Source: Rhodobacteraceae bacterium Alg238-R152 (GTDB lineage: Bacteria > Pseudomonadota > Alphaproteobacteria > Rhodobacterales > Rhodobacteraceae). Taken from it: a stretch of 64,000 bases of DNA. The stretch covers positions 372,001 through 436,000 of the forward strand of contig UNRJ01000002.1 in assembly GCA_900537125.1 (NCBI GenBank), given 5' to 3'. Position numbers and translations under genes: made by a program. Numbering within the stretch: the stretch's first letter is position 1; every line of letters begins with the position of its first letter. Under the pieces are notes generated by a model. It worked only from the letters and a program-made list of their open reading frames with translations, had not been told where the DNA came from and did no database searches. Below are positions 53,570 through 62,193 of the stretch, piece by piece.

Positions 53570-54371
53570 GGGCCATTCCTTCCGGGCGTTGGGCAAGCAA
53601 CGGCATCGCGTCCCATAGGCTTCGGGTGTAGTCGTGCTTTGGTGCAGTGACGATTTGCGATGTGGTGCCAATTTCCACAATCTTGCCTTCGCGCATGATG
53701 CCGATGCGGTCTGAAATCTGCGCCATCAGCGCGATGTCATGGGTGATGAACAGAACGGAGAAGCCGAGTTCATCTTTCAGGCGCAGCACCTCTTGCAAGA
53801 TTTCACGCTGCACCACTACGTCCAGCGCTGTGGTCGGCTCATCCATGATGATCAGTTTGGGTTTGAGCGTGAGGGCCAAGGCCAGCGCGACCCGCTGGCG
53901 CATGCCGCCGGAGAGTTGGTGCGGGTGCGCGTGCATGCGGTCGGCAGGGATGCCGACCCTCTCAAGCATTTCAGCGGTGCGCTCTTGCGCCTGCGCTTTG
54001 CTCACCGCGCCATGGGCACGCAGCATGTCGTAGAACTGCCGGAAGATGGTCATCACGGGGCTAAGCGAGTTCATCGCGCTTTGAAACACCATGGAGACCT
54101 CGGACCAACGCCAGGCGCGCAGCTCTCTGTCACTCAGGGAAAGCACATCACGGCCTTCAAACAGGATGTGGCCGTTGCGGACCAGCGCTGGCGGTTTGTG
54201 AAGGCGCATAAGTGCGTAAGCCACCGTGCTTTTGCCACAGCCAGATTCCCCGGCGAGGCCAAGAATCTCGCTGGGCTGGATCTCAAAGGAGATGTCGCGC
54301 ACCGCGGTGAAAGGCTCCCCGCTGGTCAGATAGTCAATGCGTAGGTCTTTAACAGAAAGAAGGGCACTCAT
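53559..54371 (-). CDS. oligopeptide-type ABC transporter ATP-binding protein (DppD-like)
   Basis: 270 residues. Walker A GESGCGKSTVAY, signature LSGGMRQRVALALAL, Walker B LIIMDEPTTALD, C-terminal HDYTRSLWDAMP. It forms the heterodimeric ATPase with the next gene product and overlaps both neighbours. Confidence 0.92.
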   Translation of the reverse strand: MSALLSVKDLRIDYLTSGEPFTAVRDISFEIQPSEILGLAGESGCGKSTVAYALMRLHKPPALVRNGHILFEGRDVLSLSDRELRAWRWSEVSMVFQSAMNSLSPVMTIFRQFYDMLRAHGAVSKAQAQERTAEMLERVGIPADRMHAHPHQLSGGMRQRVALALALTLKPKLIIMDEPTTALDVVVQREILQEVLRLKDELGFSVLFITHDIALMAQISDRIGIMREGKIVEIGTTSQIVTAPKHDYTRSLWDAMPLLAQRPEGMAHAV

Positions 54372-55276
54372 TGATTGGCCTCCTGCATACGCTGACGGGT
54401 CAGGCGTTTTTCGAGGCGCAAGGCCTTAGCTACATTGCCAAGGGTGCGCATGCGTGGGTTGGCAATCTCATCGACGCCAAAGTTCATCAGCGACAGACCA
54501 ATCCCGATCAAAACAATCGCGGTACAGGGCGCCAATATTTCCCACCAGGCACCAACCATAATCGCGGATGCGGTCTGTGCGTTGTAGAGCATGGTGCCCC
54601 AAGACAGAGCCAGGGGGCTACCCAGTCCGAGAAATTCCAAAGTAGCTTCGGTGATGATGGTGAAGATCACGGAGCCAATGAAATTGAAGCCGATGATCGA
54701 CGCAAGGTTGGGCAGCATTTCAACAAGGATCATGCGCCAGTTTGGTTCTCCAATCATGGTGGCGGCCTGGATAAAGTCGCGGGTTTTGAGGGACATGGCC
54801 TGTGCGCGTGTGACCCGTGCGCCCCAGGCCCAGGACGTCAGGCCAATGATCAGGGCAATGGCCCACGGACCAACTTGTCCAAGGAAAGCGGCCAACACCA
54901 GAAGCAGCGGCAGCTGGGGTAGAACCAGCACAACGTTGGTTAGGAAGTTCAGGACGTCGTCAATCCAGCCGCCAAAATAGGCGGCTGTGATGCCAATGGT
55001 GGTGCCGATGGCGGTCACGATCAGGCCCGCAACGATGCCCACCATCAGAGAGGTACGGGTGCCCCAGATAAGTTGGCTGAAAACATCGCGACCCATGCGA
55101 GTTGTGCCCAACCAATGTTCGGCAGAGGGGGCTTGGTGGGGCCGCCCGACACGCGCAATGGGATCAAACGGTGCGAGCAATGGAGCCAGCAAAGCAATTG
55201 CCACGTAGACCAAAACAATGCTCAGGCCGATGGCGGCTTTGCGGTTGCGCAGAAAGGTTTGGAGAAGATCAGACAT
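54368..55276 (-). CDS. oligopeptide-type ABC transporter permease (DppC-like)
   Basis: 302-residue inner-membrane permease with about six membrane segments; LGTTRMGRDVFSQLIWGTRTSL and ASIIGFNFIGSVIFTIITEATLEFLGLG are family signatures. It overlaps the DppD-like gene by four bases and abuts the DppB-like gene (one-base overlap). Confidence 0.92.
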   Translation of the reverse strand: MSDLLQTFLRNRKAAIGLSIVLVYVAIALLAPLLAPFDPIARVGRPHQAPSAEHWLGTTRMGRDVFSQLIWGTRTSLMVGIVAGLIVTAIGTTIGITAAYFGGWIDDVLNFLTNVVLVLPQLPLLLVLAAFLGQVGPWAIALIIGLTSWAWGARVTRAQAMSLKTRDFIQAATMIGEPNWRMILVEMLPNLASIIGFNFIGSVIFTIITEATLEFLGLGSPLALSWGTMLYNAQTASAIMVGAWWEILAPCTAIVLIGIGLSLMNFGVDEIANPRMRTLGNVAKALRLEKRLTRQRMQEANQ

Positions 55277-56253
55277 CAGGCCCTCTTCAATCGGGGGTCT
55301 AGGAAGACATAGGCCAGGTCTACCGCGAGGTTTGCGAGCAGCATGGCAAGTGTCATGATGAGGAGTTGGCCCTGGATTAAAGGGAAATCGCGCCCAACAA
55401 TGCCGAGATACAGTAGGTTGCCAACACCGGGGTAGTTGAACACCACCTCGGTGATAAGCGAACCACCAAACAGTGCGCCAAAGCTGAGGGCGAGGGCGGT
55501 GACCGAGGGCAACAGCGCGTTGCGGGCGGCATAGGCGTAGCGCACGCGCGCGTCACTCAGGCCCTTGGCTTCAGCCATGGCGAGGTAGTCCTCGCCGAGT
55601 TGGCCGATCATATTGTTGCGCATAGTGATCAGGTAGCCGCCAATTAGCACCACGCTAAGCGTCACTACAGGCAGGAAGCCATGATAGGCAACTGAGGCAA
55701 CAAACTGCCAACTCCATGCGGGATCCAAAGAAGGATCAAAGGCGTAGGAGGTTGGGAAAATGCGGTTTTGCACCGAAAGAAAATAAAGCGCGCAAAGTGC
55801 CACCACCACTGCGGGCACCGATTGCAGGGCTAATGCGGTGGGAGAGGCAATCACATCGGTGAGCTGTCCCCTCCGCCAAGCTGCCAGAATGCCCAAGAGC
55901 GTGCCAAACGAAAAAGAAATCAGCAATGCGGCACCGGTTAGGAATAAGGTCCACGGCAAGGCCTGCATCAGCACATCCGCCACAGGCATTGGATAGAACT
56001 TGATTGAGAGGCCAAAGTCCCAAGTGAATATGGACCCGAGGTAGGCGAAATACTGTTCATGCAACGGGGCGTCGATAAAGCCAAAGGTTGCCATAAGTGC
56101 GTCACGGGCCTCAGGCGCAATCATACCACCGGAGTTGGCCAGCATGATGTCGGCGGGATTACCCGGTAACATGCGCGGGATCATGAAGTTAAAGGTCGCA
56201 GCCACAAGAAAGGCCACGCCGTAGAAGCTCAGCCGCTTCAATAGAAAACGCAT
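55276..56253 (-). CDS. oligopeptide-type ABC transporter permease (DppB-like)
   Basis: 325-residue permease with an N-terminal membrane segment and five more in the BPD domain; PRMLPGNPADIMLAN and TRRNAL-like loop YAARNALLPSVTALAL are characteristic, and EVVFNYPGVGNLLY is the EAA-proximal motif. It starts 78 bases after the binding-protein gene, past a hairpin. Confidence 0.92.
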   Translation of the reverse strand: MRFLLKRLSFYGVAFLVAATFNFMIPRMLPGNPADIMLANSGGMIAPEARDALMATFGFIDAPLHEQYFAYLGSIFTWDFGLSIKFYPMPVADVLMQALPWTLFLTGAALLISFSFGTLLGILAAWRRGQLTDVIASPTALALQSVPAVVVALCALYFLSVQNRIFPTSYAFDPSLDPAWSWQFVASVAYHGFLPVVTLSVVLIGGYLITMRNNMIGQLGEDYLAMAEAKGLSDARVRYAYAARNALLPSVTALALSFGALFGGSLITEVVFNYPGVGNLLYLGIVGRDFPLIQGQLLIMTLAMLLANLAVDLAYVFLDPRLKRA

Positions 56254-56291
56254 CAGGTCAAACCATCTGTCGTGAAGGAGGAGGCAAAAGC

Positions 56292-56318
56292 GGGGCCACT
56301 CATCAGATGAACGGCCCC
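56292..56318 (-). terminator. intercistronic hairpin after the solute-binding protein gene
   Basis: GGGGCC pairs with GGCCCC, with an inner CATC/GATG stem. No U-run; likely raises binding-protein mRNA relative to the permease genes. Confidence 0.55.
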
Positions 56319-56331
56319 AAAGGTAGGGAGT

Positions 56332-57987
56332 TTATTCTGCTGGGCGCAGGTTCAGAAGGTGCATCAGACGCGCCGGATTGGTTTTGTGAACCACCGGGTT
56401 GGCAACCGGGTTGTCGGAGTTGAAGAACCCGGTGAAGCGTTCGGTGTTGTACTGATACCAACGTGGATTGTTGAAGACATAAGCCAGTGGCATGTCTTCT
56501 CCAACAATCGTCTGGACGTCCGCCATGATGGCCATCTGCTTGTCCGTATCGCTTGTCTGCGTGAAGGCATCGAGAAGATCGCTCACTTCCGCGTTGTAGT
56601 ACCGTGAAGCAGCAAAGCGCGATTTGGCCTGATTGTCTTCGTGCAGAGAATCCAAGTACTGGTTGAACGGGGTTGCACCAACACGGACCGAGTTGATCGC
56701 CATGTCGTAGTCACCCTTGATGAGTTTCTCAGCCCAGATCGCAGATTCCGGAGTCGAAACGTTGGCTTTGATGCCCACCGCATTCAGGCCTTCGACAGCA
56801 ATCTGACAGCTGTTGACCCAGTCAGTCCAACCGTTTGGTACGATGACCTCTAGGTCGATCTGTTCGCCATCCGGGGTTTCGACAAAACCGTCTCCGTCTG
56901 TGTCTTTGAAGCCTGCCTCCGCCAGTAGGGCCTTCGCAGCATCAATGTCGTACTGCGTGAAGGCGCCAAATTTCTCGTCGACTTCCGGATTGTTCCATGC
57001 GTGGAAAGCACGGCCCAAACCAGAAGGATACTGGTTGATGGTGGGATAGCCATAGCCGGCAATTTCCACCATCGCTTCTCGGTCAAACGCCATTGAGACG
57101 GCGCGGCGGAAGTTCCGATCATTGAACGCTGCTTTGTCGCCAGCCTCTGGAGCCTCGAAGTTCATATAGAACGCAACCAAGGAGCCGCCGGGAAGCCAGT
57201 AGCTGTGATGCTCCGGATCTTTGGCCACAAAAGTGTTGTCGATGTCAGGCAAGAAGGATCCCATCCAGTCCAGCTCGCCGTTAGCCGCAGCCGCCAGCGC
57301 CTGATCGTTGTTGGCGATCTGTGGGAAGCGCATGCAGTCCACCTTCAGGCTGTCTGCGTCCCAATAATTGTCGTTGCGACACTGGGTGTATTCTTGTGGT
57401 GTGAAGCGGCGGATTTCTGTCAAAGGACCTGAGCCAACCGGATTTGGGTTGGTGAAGGTGACTGGGTCGTCCACGGCGCTCCAGATATGCTCAGGCACAA
57501 TTGGCACACGCACAATCTGATACATTGCTTGGCTGGATGGGGTAGCAAGGTTGAAACGCACGGTTTTGTCGTCAACTTTGTCTACGCCGGACAACATTTG
57601 TGCCATGCCAACGCTGTCCAGAGCCGGATTGCCCAGAGCCAGTTCGAAGGATTTTATGACGTCATCGGCGGTAAAAGCTTCTCCGTCGGACCACTGTACG
57701 CCATCGCGCATGGTTACGGTGATGGAGCTGAGGTCATCTGAGTAGTCAAACGCGGTCGCCAGACGATAGATGGGTTTACCACCATCTATGGCGTTGAAGA
57801 TGATCAGTGGCTCGTACATGAAATGCATGATGGACGGTGCGGCGGTTGTTTGGTTGAAGGGGTTAAAGTTTTCAACCCAAACGGTAACCTGTTCCGGCAA
57901 CGCGGTGAGCACGGTTTCTTCTGCCTGTGCTGTGGTTGACCAGATCGCGACCGAAGCCAATAGCCCGGCAGTAGCCTTTAAATTCAT
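56332..57987 (-). CDS. ABC transporter solute-binding protein, chitin-oligosaccharide type (SBP_bac_5)
   Basis: 551-residue periplasmic receptor of the oligopeptide-binding family, with signal peptide MNLKATAGLLASVAIWSTTAQA. VQWSDGEAFTADDVIKSFELAL and RRAVSMAFDREAMV are family signatures. Its size, the GH20 gene in the operon and the adjacent ChiS-like kinase match the Vibrio chitin-binding protein CBP, which both binds chitobiose and holds ChiS inactive. The ligand is thus inferred to be a GlcNAc oligosaccharide; a peptide ligand remains possible. First gene of the seven-gene operon. Confidence 0.85.
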   Translation of the reverse strand: MNLKATAGLLASVAIWSTTAQAEETVLTALPEQVTVWVENFNPFNQTTAAPSIMHFMYEPLIIFNAIDGGKPIYRLATAFDYSDDLSSITVTMRDGVQWSDGEAFTADDVIKSFELALGNPALDSVGMAQMLSGVDKVDDKTVRFNLATPSSQAMYQIVRVPIVPEHIWSAVDDPVTFTNPNPVGSGPLTEIRRFTPQEYTQCRNDNYWDADSLKVDCMRFPQIANNDQALAAAANGELDWMGSFLPDIDNTFVAKDPEHHSYWLPGGSLVAFYMNFEAPEAGDKAAFNDRNFRRAVSMAFDREAMVEIAGYGYPTINQYPSGLGRAFHAWNNPEVDEKFGAFTQYDIDAAKALLAEAGFKDTDGDGFVETPDGEQIDLEVIVPNGWTDWVNSCQIAVEGLNAVGIKANVSTPESAIWAEKLIKGDYDMAINSVRVGATPFNQYLDSLHEDNQAKSRFAASRYYNAEVSDLLDAFTQTSDTDKQMAIMADVQTIVGEDMPLAYVFNNPRWYQYNTERFTGFFNSDNPVANPVVHKTNPARLMHLLNLRPAE

Positions 57988-58337
57988 TTTATCTCTCCCT
58001 GTGCAGGCGGGTTGTCCCACCTCATGTTTCTCCGCCTCAAGGCCCCCGGTTTCGGGGTGATGATGCAAATCATGGTTGCGTTTGGTCTCCTCACCAAACG
58101 CGACGGATGTAACGCATTGAAATCCTCACAGCCCCGGGAATGGCACCAGAAAAATCGACAATTTCGTCAAAACACAAATTGCGCCTGGGGCGAACGACTT
58201 AAAAACTTAGGTCTTTCAGATTGTTAGGGTGCCTGCCCCAAGATAAATTTCTTTGAGATTTTGCGATTGGCCTCTTGTTTCGCTCCGGGTCTGACCGCAG
58301 GATCACGCGCAGCAAAACCAGAAAATTCGGAGCTACT
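57988..58337. promoter_or_regulatory. divergent intergenic region between binding-protein and hybrid-kinase genes
   Basis: 350 bases with no gene. It contains a perfect 9-base inverted repeat (58078-58101), a CCCCG-GTTT-CGGGG hairpin (58044-58057) and the likely kinase ribosome-binding site GGAG (58329-58332). No convincing -35/-10 pair was found by eye. Promoters of both units must lie here. Confidence 0.55.
58078..58101. promoter_or_regulatory. 24-bp dyad, candidate operator of the chitin-type operon
   Basis: GCGTTTGGT, six bases, ACCAAACGC: perfect inverted repeat about 90 bases upstream of the binding-protein ATG. It could be a binding site for a dimeric regulator or an mRNA leader stem-loop. 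Confidence 0.55.
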
Positions 58338-61300
58338 TTGCCACTACAGGGAATTCGCGCGCGCCTGCTTGTCACCTTTCTGCTTGCCTCGGTGGTGCCG
58401 CTGGCGCTCGGCGGTTGGGTATTCTATCGGCTGGTCAATCAAACCATTACCACCGAGACCTTTCAGAAAGTAGCTTTTGCGCGAGATGCCAAAGCGAGCG
58501 AAATTTCACAATACATGACGTATGTCCGCCGCCAGGCTGAAAGCCTCGCGCAGTCTGCAAATGTACGTTACTCGGTTGGGGAGTTTTATGGATTTAGCCA
58601 TGCCCTTCGGCAAATAGAAGCTTCTCCCGAGGAAGCGGGAATTAAGCTACGCAATATTTTCGGAATAGATGGTGCTTCTGGGGCCTCTGTCGTGGATGGC
58701 AACGAAGATCGTTTGCTGCGTGAAGCGCTCGAATACTCCAACATTCATCGCCGGTTTCATCAGGACTTTCTCGAGTTCTTGCGGGAGGCTGAGTTTGATA
58801 ACCTCTATCTGGCGGATCGTCACGGCCAGGTCGTGTACTCGGTTCACAAAGACAACTATCTAGGCAGGTTTCTGAACGCAGAGGTTATCGGCCTCGGACA
58901 AGCCTATTCAAAGGTGACCACCGGAGACGGGTTTGATCCTATTTTTCAAGATTATGCGGTTGATGCGGTCACCGGGGAGCTTGCCGCCTATCTGGCTGTT
59001 CCGGTGAGGCTGCATGGCAGTCACAAGGGCGCGATGATTTTGCGAATGCCGCATAACAGTCTGCAAAATCTTGTGGCGGATAGTGATGCAGCACTGTCGG
59101 TGATATCTTCCGGTGGGCTTGCAATTGCCTCTAGCAGTGCGCGCGTTGATGGCGGGCCGGTTCGGTTGCCCAAGAAAATGAAAACCCAGAATGGGGTTGC
59201 CGTTTTGGAGGTGGGTCTGTCCGGTATCCCCTCGCTTTCGGCCTGGCGCGTATTGGAACCACCATTCCCGCGGTGGACGGTGATTGCGGAGACCAGTCGG
59301 GAAGCGGCTTTTCGCAACAGCAAGCGCCTCCGTGAGTCATTGATTTTGATAGGGGGGGTGGCTGTCGGGGGCCTCGTCCTTTTGTCCGTTCTGTTCTCAA
59401 ATGCGCTCACACGCCCTGTGCGCAGAATGGCGGAGGCTGCGAGTTCGGTGGCAACGGGTAGCCTCAATGAAGCGTTACCGGAATATGATCGGCCCGTCGA
59501 ATACGCACGTCTGTCCCGAGCCGTAAATCAAATGCGCCGTGCTTTGCGTGACCAGCTTGATCTGATCCGGGACAAAAACGAAGAGCTTCAGGAAAAACTG
59601 CGTGAGATCGGCGAGAAGAATATGAAGCTGGAGGAGGCAGATCGCATGAAAGATCGCTTCCTTGCCAACACCTCACATGAGCTGCGCACGCCCCTTAACG
59701 GCATTATAGGCATTCTTGAAACGTTAGAAGGCGCGGCGATGGGGGAAATGTTGCCTGCGCAAGCCAGTCAACTGCGACTGATTACGTTCAGTGCTCGCCG
59801 CCTTTCTCGCTTGGTTGATGACCTCCTAGATATCTACCGAATACGCGAAGGTCGTATGCGTCTGGATCTACAGCCAATGGATGTTTCGCACGCTGTAGCA
59901 AATGTCGTTCAGCTGTTGCAGCCAACGTTTCAGGTGGATCCAGCTAAGTTTCAAGTCAACTTGAAGGACAACTTGCCTGCAGTTGTTGCGGATCCGGTTC
60001 GGTTTGAACAGATCCTGTTTAATCTTCTGTCAAACGCAGTGAAGTACGGCGGAGGCAGTGATGTGGTCATCACCGCGCGGGTTTCGAATGAGGAGCAGAT
60101 GGTGCTTTCTATTCGCGATTATGGGCCCGGCATTGCTGCCGACAATATGGAGCGGATTTTTCATCCGCTGGAACAGTTGACGCCAGATGGATCAGGACAA
60201 GCCACGGGCACAGGGCTGGGACTGACTATTGCCCGGCATCTTGCCGATATGATGTCGGGCAGTATCGAAGTCTCTAGTGTGCCGGGGGATGGGGCGGAGT
60301 TTCGTGTCATTATGCCGATAACTGATCAGGCAGCGCTGGCGGCCCCCGATGAACTTTTGCCCGCCGAGTTTAAGACAACGCCTGCGCTTCAGGCTGACAT
60401 GGAAACCATCAGCCCACATGCGCCGGAGGGATCGCCTCTGATCCTCGCAGTCGATGACGAGCCCATTAACTTACAGGTTTTGCAGAATCTATTACTGCCG
60501 CAGGGGTACCGTGTCACAACGGCTCGTAATGGGTCGGAAGCTTTGCGCTGTGTCGCAAGGGAACGCCCGGATTTGATTGTGTTGGACGTTATGATGACCG
60601 GCTTGAGCGGATTGGATGTTGCGCGTGATTTACGACGACGTCATCGGTTGCATGAATTGCCTATCATCCTGCTGACCGCTCGCGGGCGCACCAGTGACAT
60701 GCTCGCGGGATTTGAAGCAGGCGCCAATGACTACGTGGTGAAACCATTTGCGAAAGACGAACTTCTCAGTCGCATTCGCACGCTTTTGGAGGCCAGCCGT
60801 GCGCGCAGTCAAGCCGCAGAAAACCGTGAACTGAAAGAGGAAATTGAACGCCGCATCCAGGTGGAAGACGCGTTGCGCCTGTCGCAGCGGCGCATGGCGC
60901 AATTGCTTGATACTCTTGACGGCGGGTTGATATGCGTGAACGCCCGTGGCGTGGTGACTTATGTCAATGAAGCCGCGCAGCAAGTTCTCGATATGCGAGT
61001 AGCCGTGAACAAGAGCCGTCTTAGTGACGTGCTGCCAGAAGACGTTTTGGATCTTTTGGAGCAGGCTGAGGTGGGGGACGACCCAATCCATACTGAAGTT
61101 GTGTTGCGTGGGCATTCTCACCATGCGAGCCAGTTTGCAATGCTTCCTGAAGCGGGGGGCGGGCGTGCGGTTTTGTTCACTCAAGCACATGCTCCACGCT
61201 CGCAATTTGTCAATTCGTTGCGTGACGTCGTTGATACCTCCCTGCCATCACTGATGTCTCGGGGAACGGCAGAGGAGGACTCTGATCTGCCTGGCGACAA

Positions 61301-61628
61301 CTATCGTGAAACGATCGTGACGCTTATGTCAGAGTCGCTGGAAATTTGGGCGGCGGCCACAAGCAAAAACAAAATCGACTTTGCTGAGACCAGCGGCATC
61401 TGGCGTGTGAATCTCGATAAGACTTCTCTGCAAACTCGGACGCTCGACAAATACTTGTTGATCGAGACCTTGCCGGACAATCCGCGGTGGCGTGACGTAC
61501 TAAAGACAGCGATGTTTGTACTTTCTCTCAAAGAGCGTGTGCAGGCGGGCGCGGACCTTGCAGAGCGATTTGATGCGCTGGAGTTGCGCTTGGAAGAGTT
61601 TCGGGTGCTGATCGATCAGCGCGATTGA
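58338..61628 (+). CDS. ChiS-like hybrid sensor kinase with C-terminal DNA-binding-type domain
   Basis: 1,096 residues. TM1 about 10-31, periplasmic sensor domain to ~335, TM2 335-356, HAMP, coiled coil, HisKA with His447 (TSHELRTPLNG), HATPase (N566, GTGLGL 624-629), receiver with Asp750 (LIVLDVMM), PAS-like domain about 850-950, and a final domain (about 990-1064; GIWRVNLDKTSLQTRTLDKYL, NPRWRDVLKTA) that resembles the DNA-binding domain of Vibrio cholerae ChiS. It is divergent from the binding-protein gene, as expected for a direct regulator of that operon. TTG 58338 follows GGAG by five bases and gives a clean N-terminal anchor; TTG 58275 would add 21 residues without such a site. Confidence 0.85.
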   Translation: MPLQGIRARLLVTFLLASVVPLALGGWVFYRLVNQTITTETFQKVAFARDAKASEISQYMTYVRRQAESLAQSANVRYSVGEFYGFSHALRQIEASPEEAGIKLRNIFGIDGASGASVVDGNEDRLLREALEYSNIHRRFHQDFLEFLREAEFDNLYLADRHGQVVYSVHKDNYLGRFLNAEVIGLGQAYSKVTTGDGFDPIFQDYAVDAVTGELAAYLAVPVRLHGSHKGAMILRMPHNSLQNLVADSDAALSVISSGGLAIASSSARVDGGPVRLPKKMKTQNGVAVLEVGLSGIPSLSAWRVLEPPFPRWTVIAETSREAAFRNSKRLRESLILIGGVAVGGLVLLSVLFSNALTRPVRRMAEAASSVATGSLNEALPEYDRPVEYARLSRAVNQMRRALRDQLDLIRDKNEELQEKLREIGEKNMKLEEADRMKDRFLANTSHELRTPLNGIIGILETLEGAAMGEMLPAQASQLRLITFSARRLSRLVDDLLDIYRIREGRMRLDLQPMDVSHAVANVVQLLQPTFQVDPAKFQVNLKDNLPAVVADPVRFEQILFNLLSNAVKYGGGSDVVITARVSNEEQMVLSIRDYGPGIAADNMERIFHPLEQLTPDGSGQATGTGLGLTIARHLADMMSGSIEVSSVPGDGAEFRVIMPITDQAALAAPDELLPAEFKTTPALQADMETISPHAPEGSPLILAVDDEPINLQVLQNLLLPQGYRVTTARNGSEALRCVARERPDLIVLDVMMTGLSGLDVARDLRRRHRLHELPIILLTARGRTSDMLAGFEAGANDYVVKPFAKDELLSRIRTLLEASRARSQAAENRELKEEIERRIQVEDALRLSQRRMAQLLDTLDGGLICVNARGVVTYVNEAAQQVLDMRVAVNKSRLSDVLPEDVLDLLEQAEVGDDPIHTEVVLRGHSHHASQFAMLPEAGGGRAVLFTQAHAPRSQFVNSLRDVVDTSLPSLMSRGTAEEDSDLPGDNYRETIVTLMSESLEIWAAATSKNKIDFAETSGIWRVNLDKTSLQTRTLDKYLLIETLPDNPRWRDVLKTAMFVLSLKERVQAGADLAERFDALELRLEEFRVLIDQRD

Positions 61629-61656
61629 CTTTAGGAGGGGAGGTGTGTCGGTGGCA

Positions 61657-61688
61657 GTTGAGTGGCCCGGGAGGTTTGATCACTCAAC
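61657..61688 (+). repeat. inverted repeat after the hybrid-kinase gene
   Basis: GTTGAGTG and CACTCAAC with a 16-base loop, about 30 bases after the stop. No U-run; weak terminator or 3'-end structure. Confidence 0.4.
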
Positions 61689-61727
61689 CGCCAAGCTGGC
61701 GCCAATAGCCGGGCCGCATGTTATGGA

Positions 61728-61755
61728 TTGCGTTTCTCTGAGATATCTCTATATA
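61728..61755 (+). promoter_or_regulatory. candidate rpsT promoter
   Basis: TTGCGT, 16-base spacer, TATATA, about 115 bases before rpsT. The resulting leader includes a CCCGTTCGGG hairpin that could serve ribosomal-protein control. Confidence 0.5.
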
Positions 61756-61870
61756 CCGCCGCCATACATGCGCGTGCAGCCCGCTTAGGCTTGATCTGAT
61801 TCTCTGAAGAAGAGAGCCCGTTCGGGACGTAGCACGCAATAAACCGTACCGAACCAAAAGGTCCCAGATC

Positions 61871-62134
61871 ATGGCAAATTCGCCCCAAGCAAAGAAACGC
61901 GCCCGTCAGAACGAGCGTCGCCTTGAAGTAAACAAAGCTCGTCGCTCCCGTATTCGTACTTTCATTCGCGCTGCGGAAGAAGCCATCGCATCCGGTGATA
62001 AAGACGCGGCAACCGCAGCTCTACGTGCTGCTCAGCCGGAGCTGATGCGTGGCGTAAACAAGGGTATCTATCACAAGAACACTGCAGCGCGGAAAATGTC
62101 CCGCCTGTCAGCACGGGTTAAGGCGCTGGCCTAA
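61871..62134 (+). CDS. rpsT: 30S ribosomal protein S20
   Basis: 87 residues, highly basic, starting [26 protein letters not shown], the S20 signature; binds 16S rRNA early in 30S assembly. Single-gene unit with its own terminator. In Rhodobacter-type genomes rpsT neighbours dnaA and echA; neither adjoins it here. Confidence 0.97.
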   Translation: MANSPQAKKRARQNERRLEVNKARRSRIRTFIRAAEEAIASGDKDAATAALRAAQPELMRGVNKGIYHKNTAARKMSRLSARVKALA

Positions 62135-62155
62135 GCCGCGTTTCCTACCGATTTC

Positions 62156-62187
62156 AAAAAGCGCCGCTGATTTCAGTGGCGCTTTTT
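62156..62187. terminator. terminator between rpsT and uppP
   Basis: AAAAAGCGCCGCTG pairs with CAGTGGCGCTTTTT (one G-U) with a tight ATTT loop, followed by more T. Bidirectional, between convergent genes. Confidence 0.9.
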
Positions 62188-62193
62188 TTGTGC

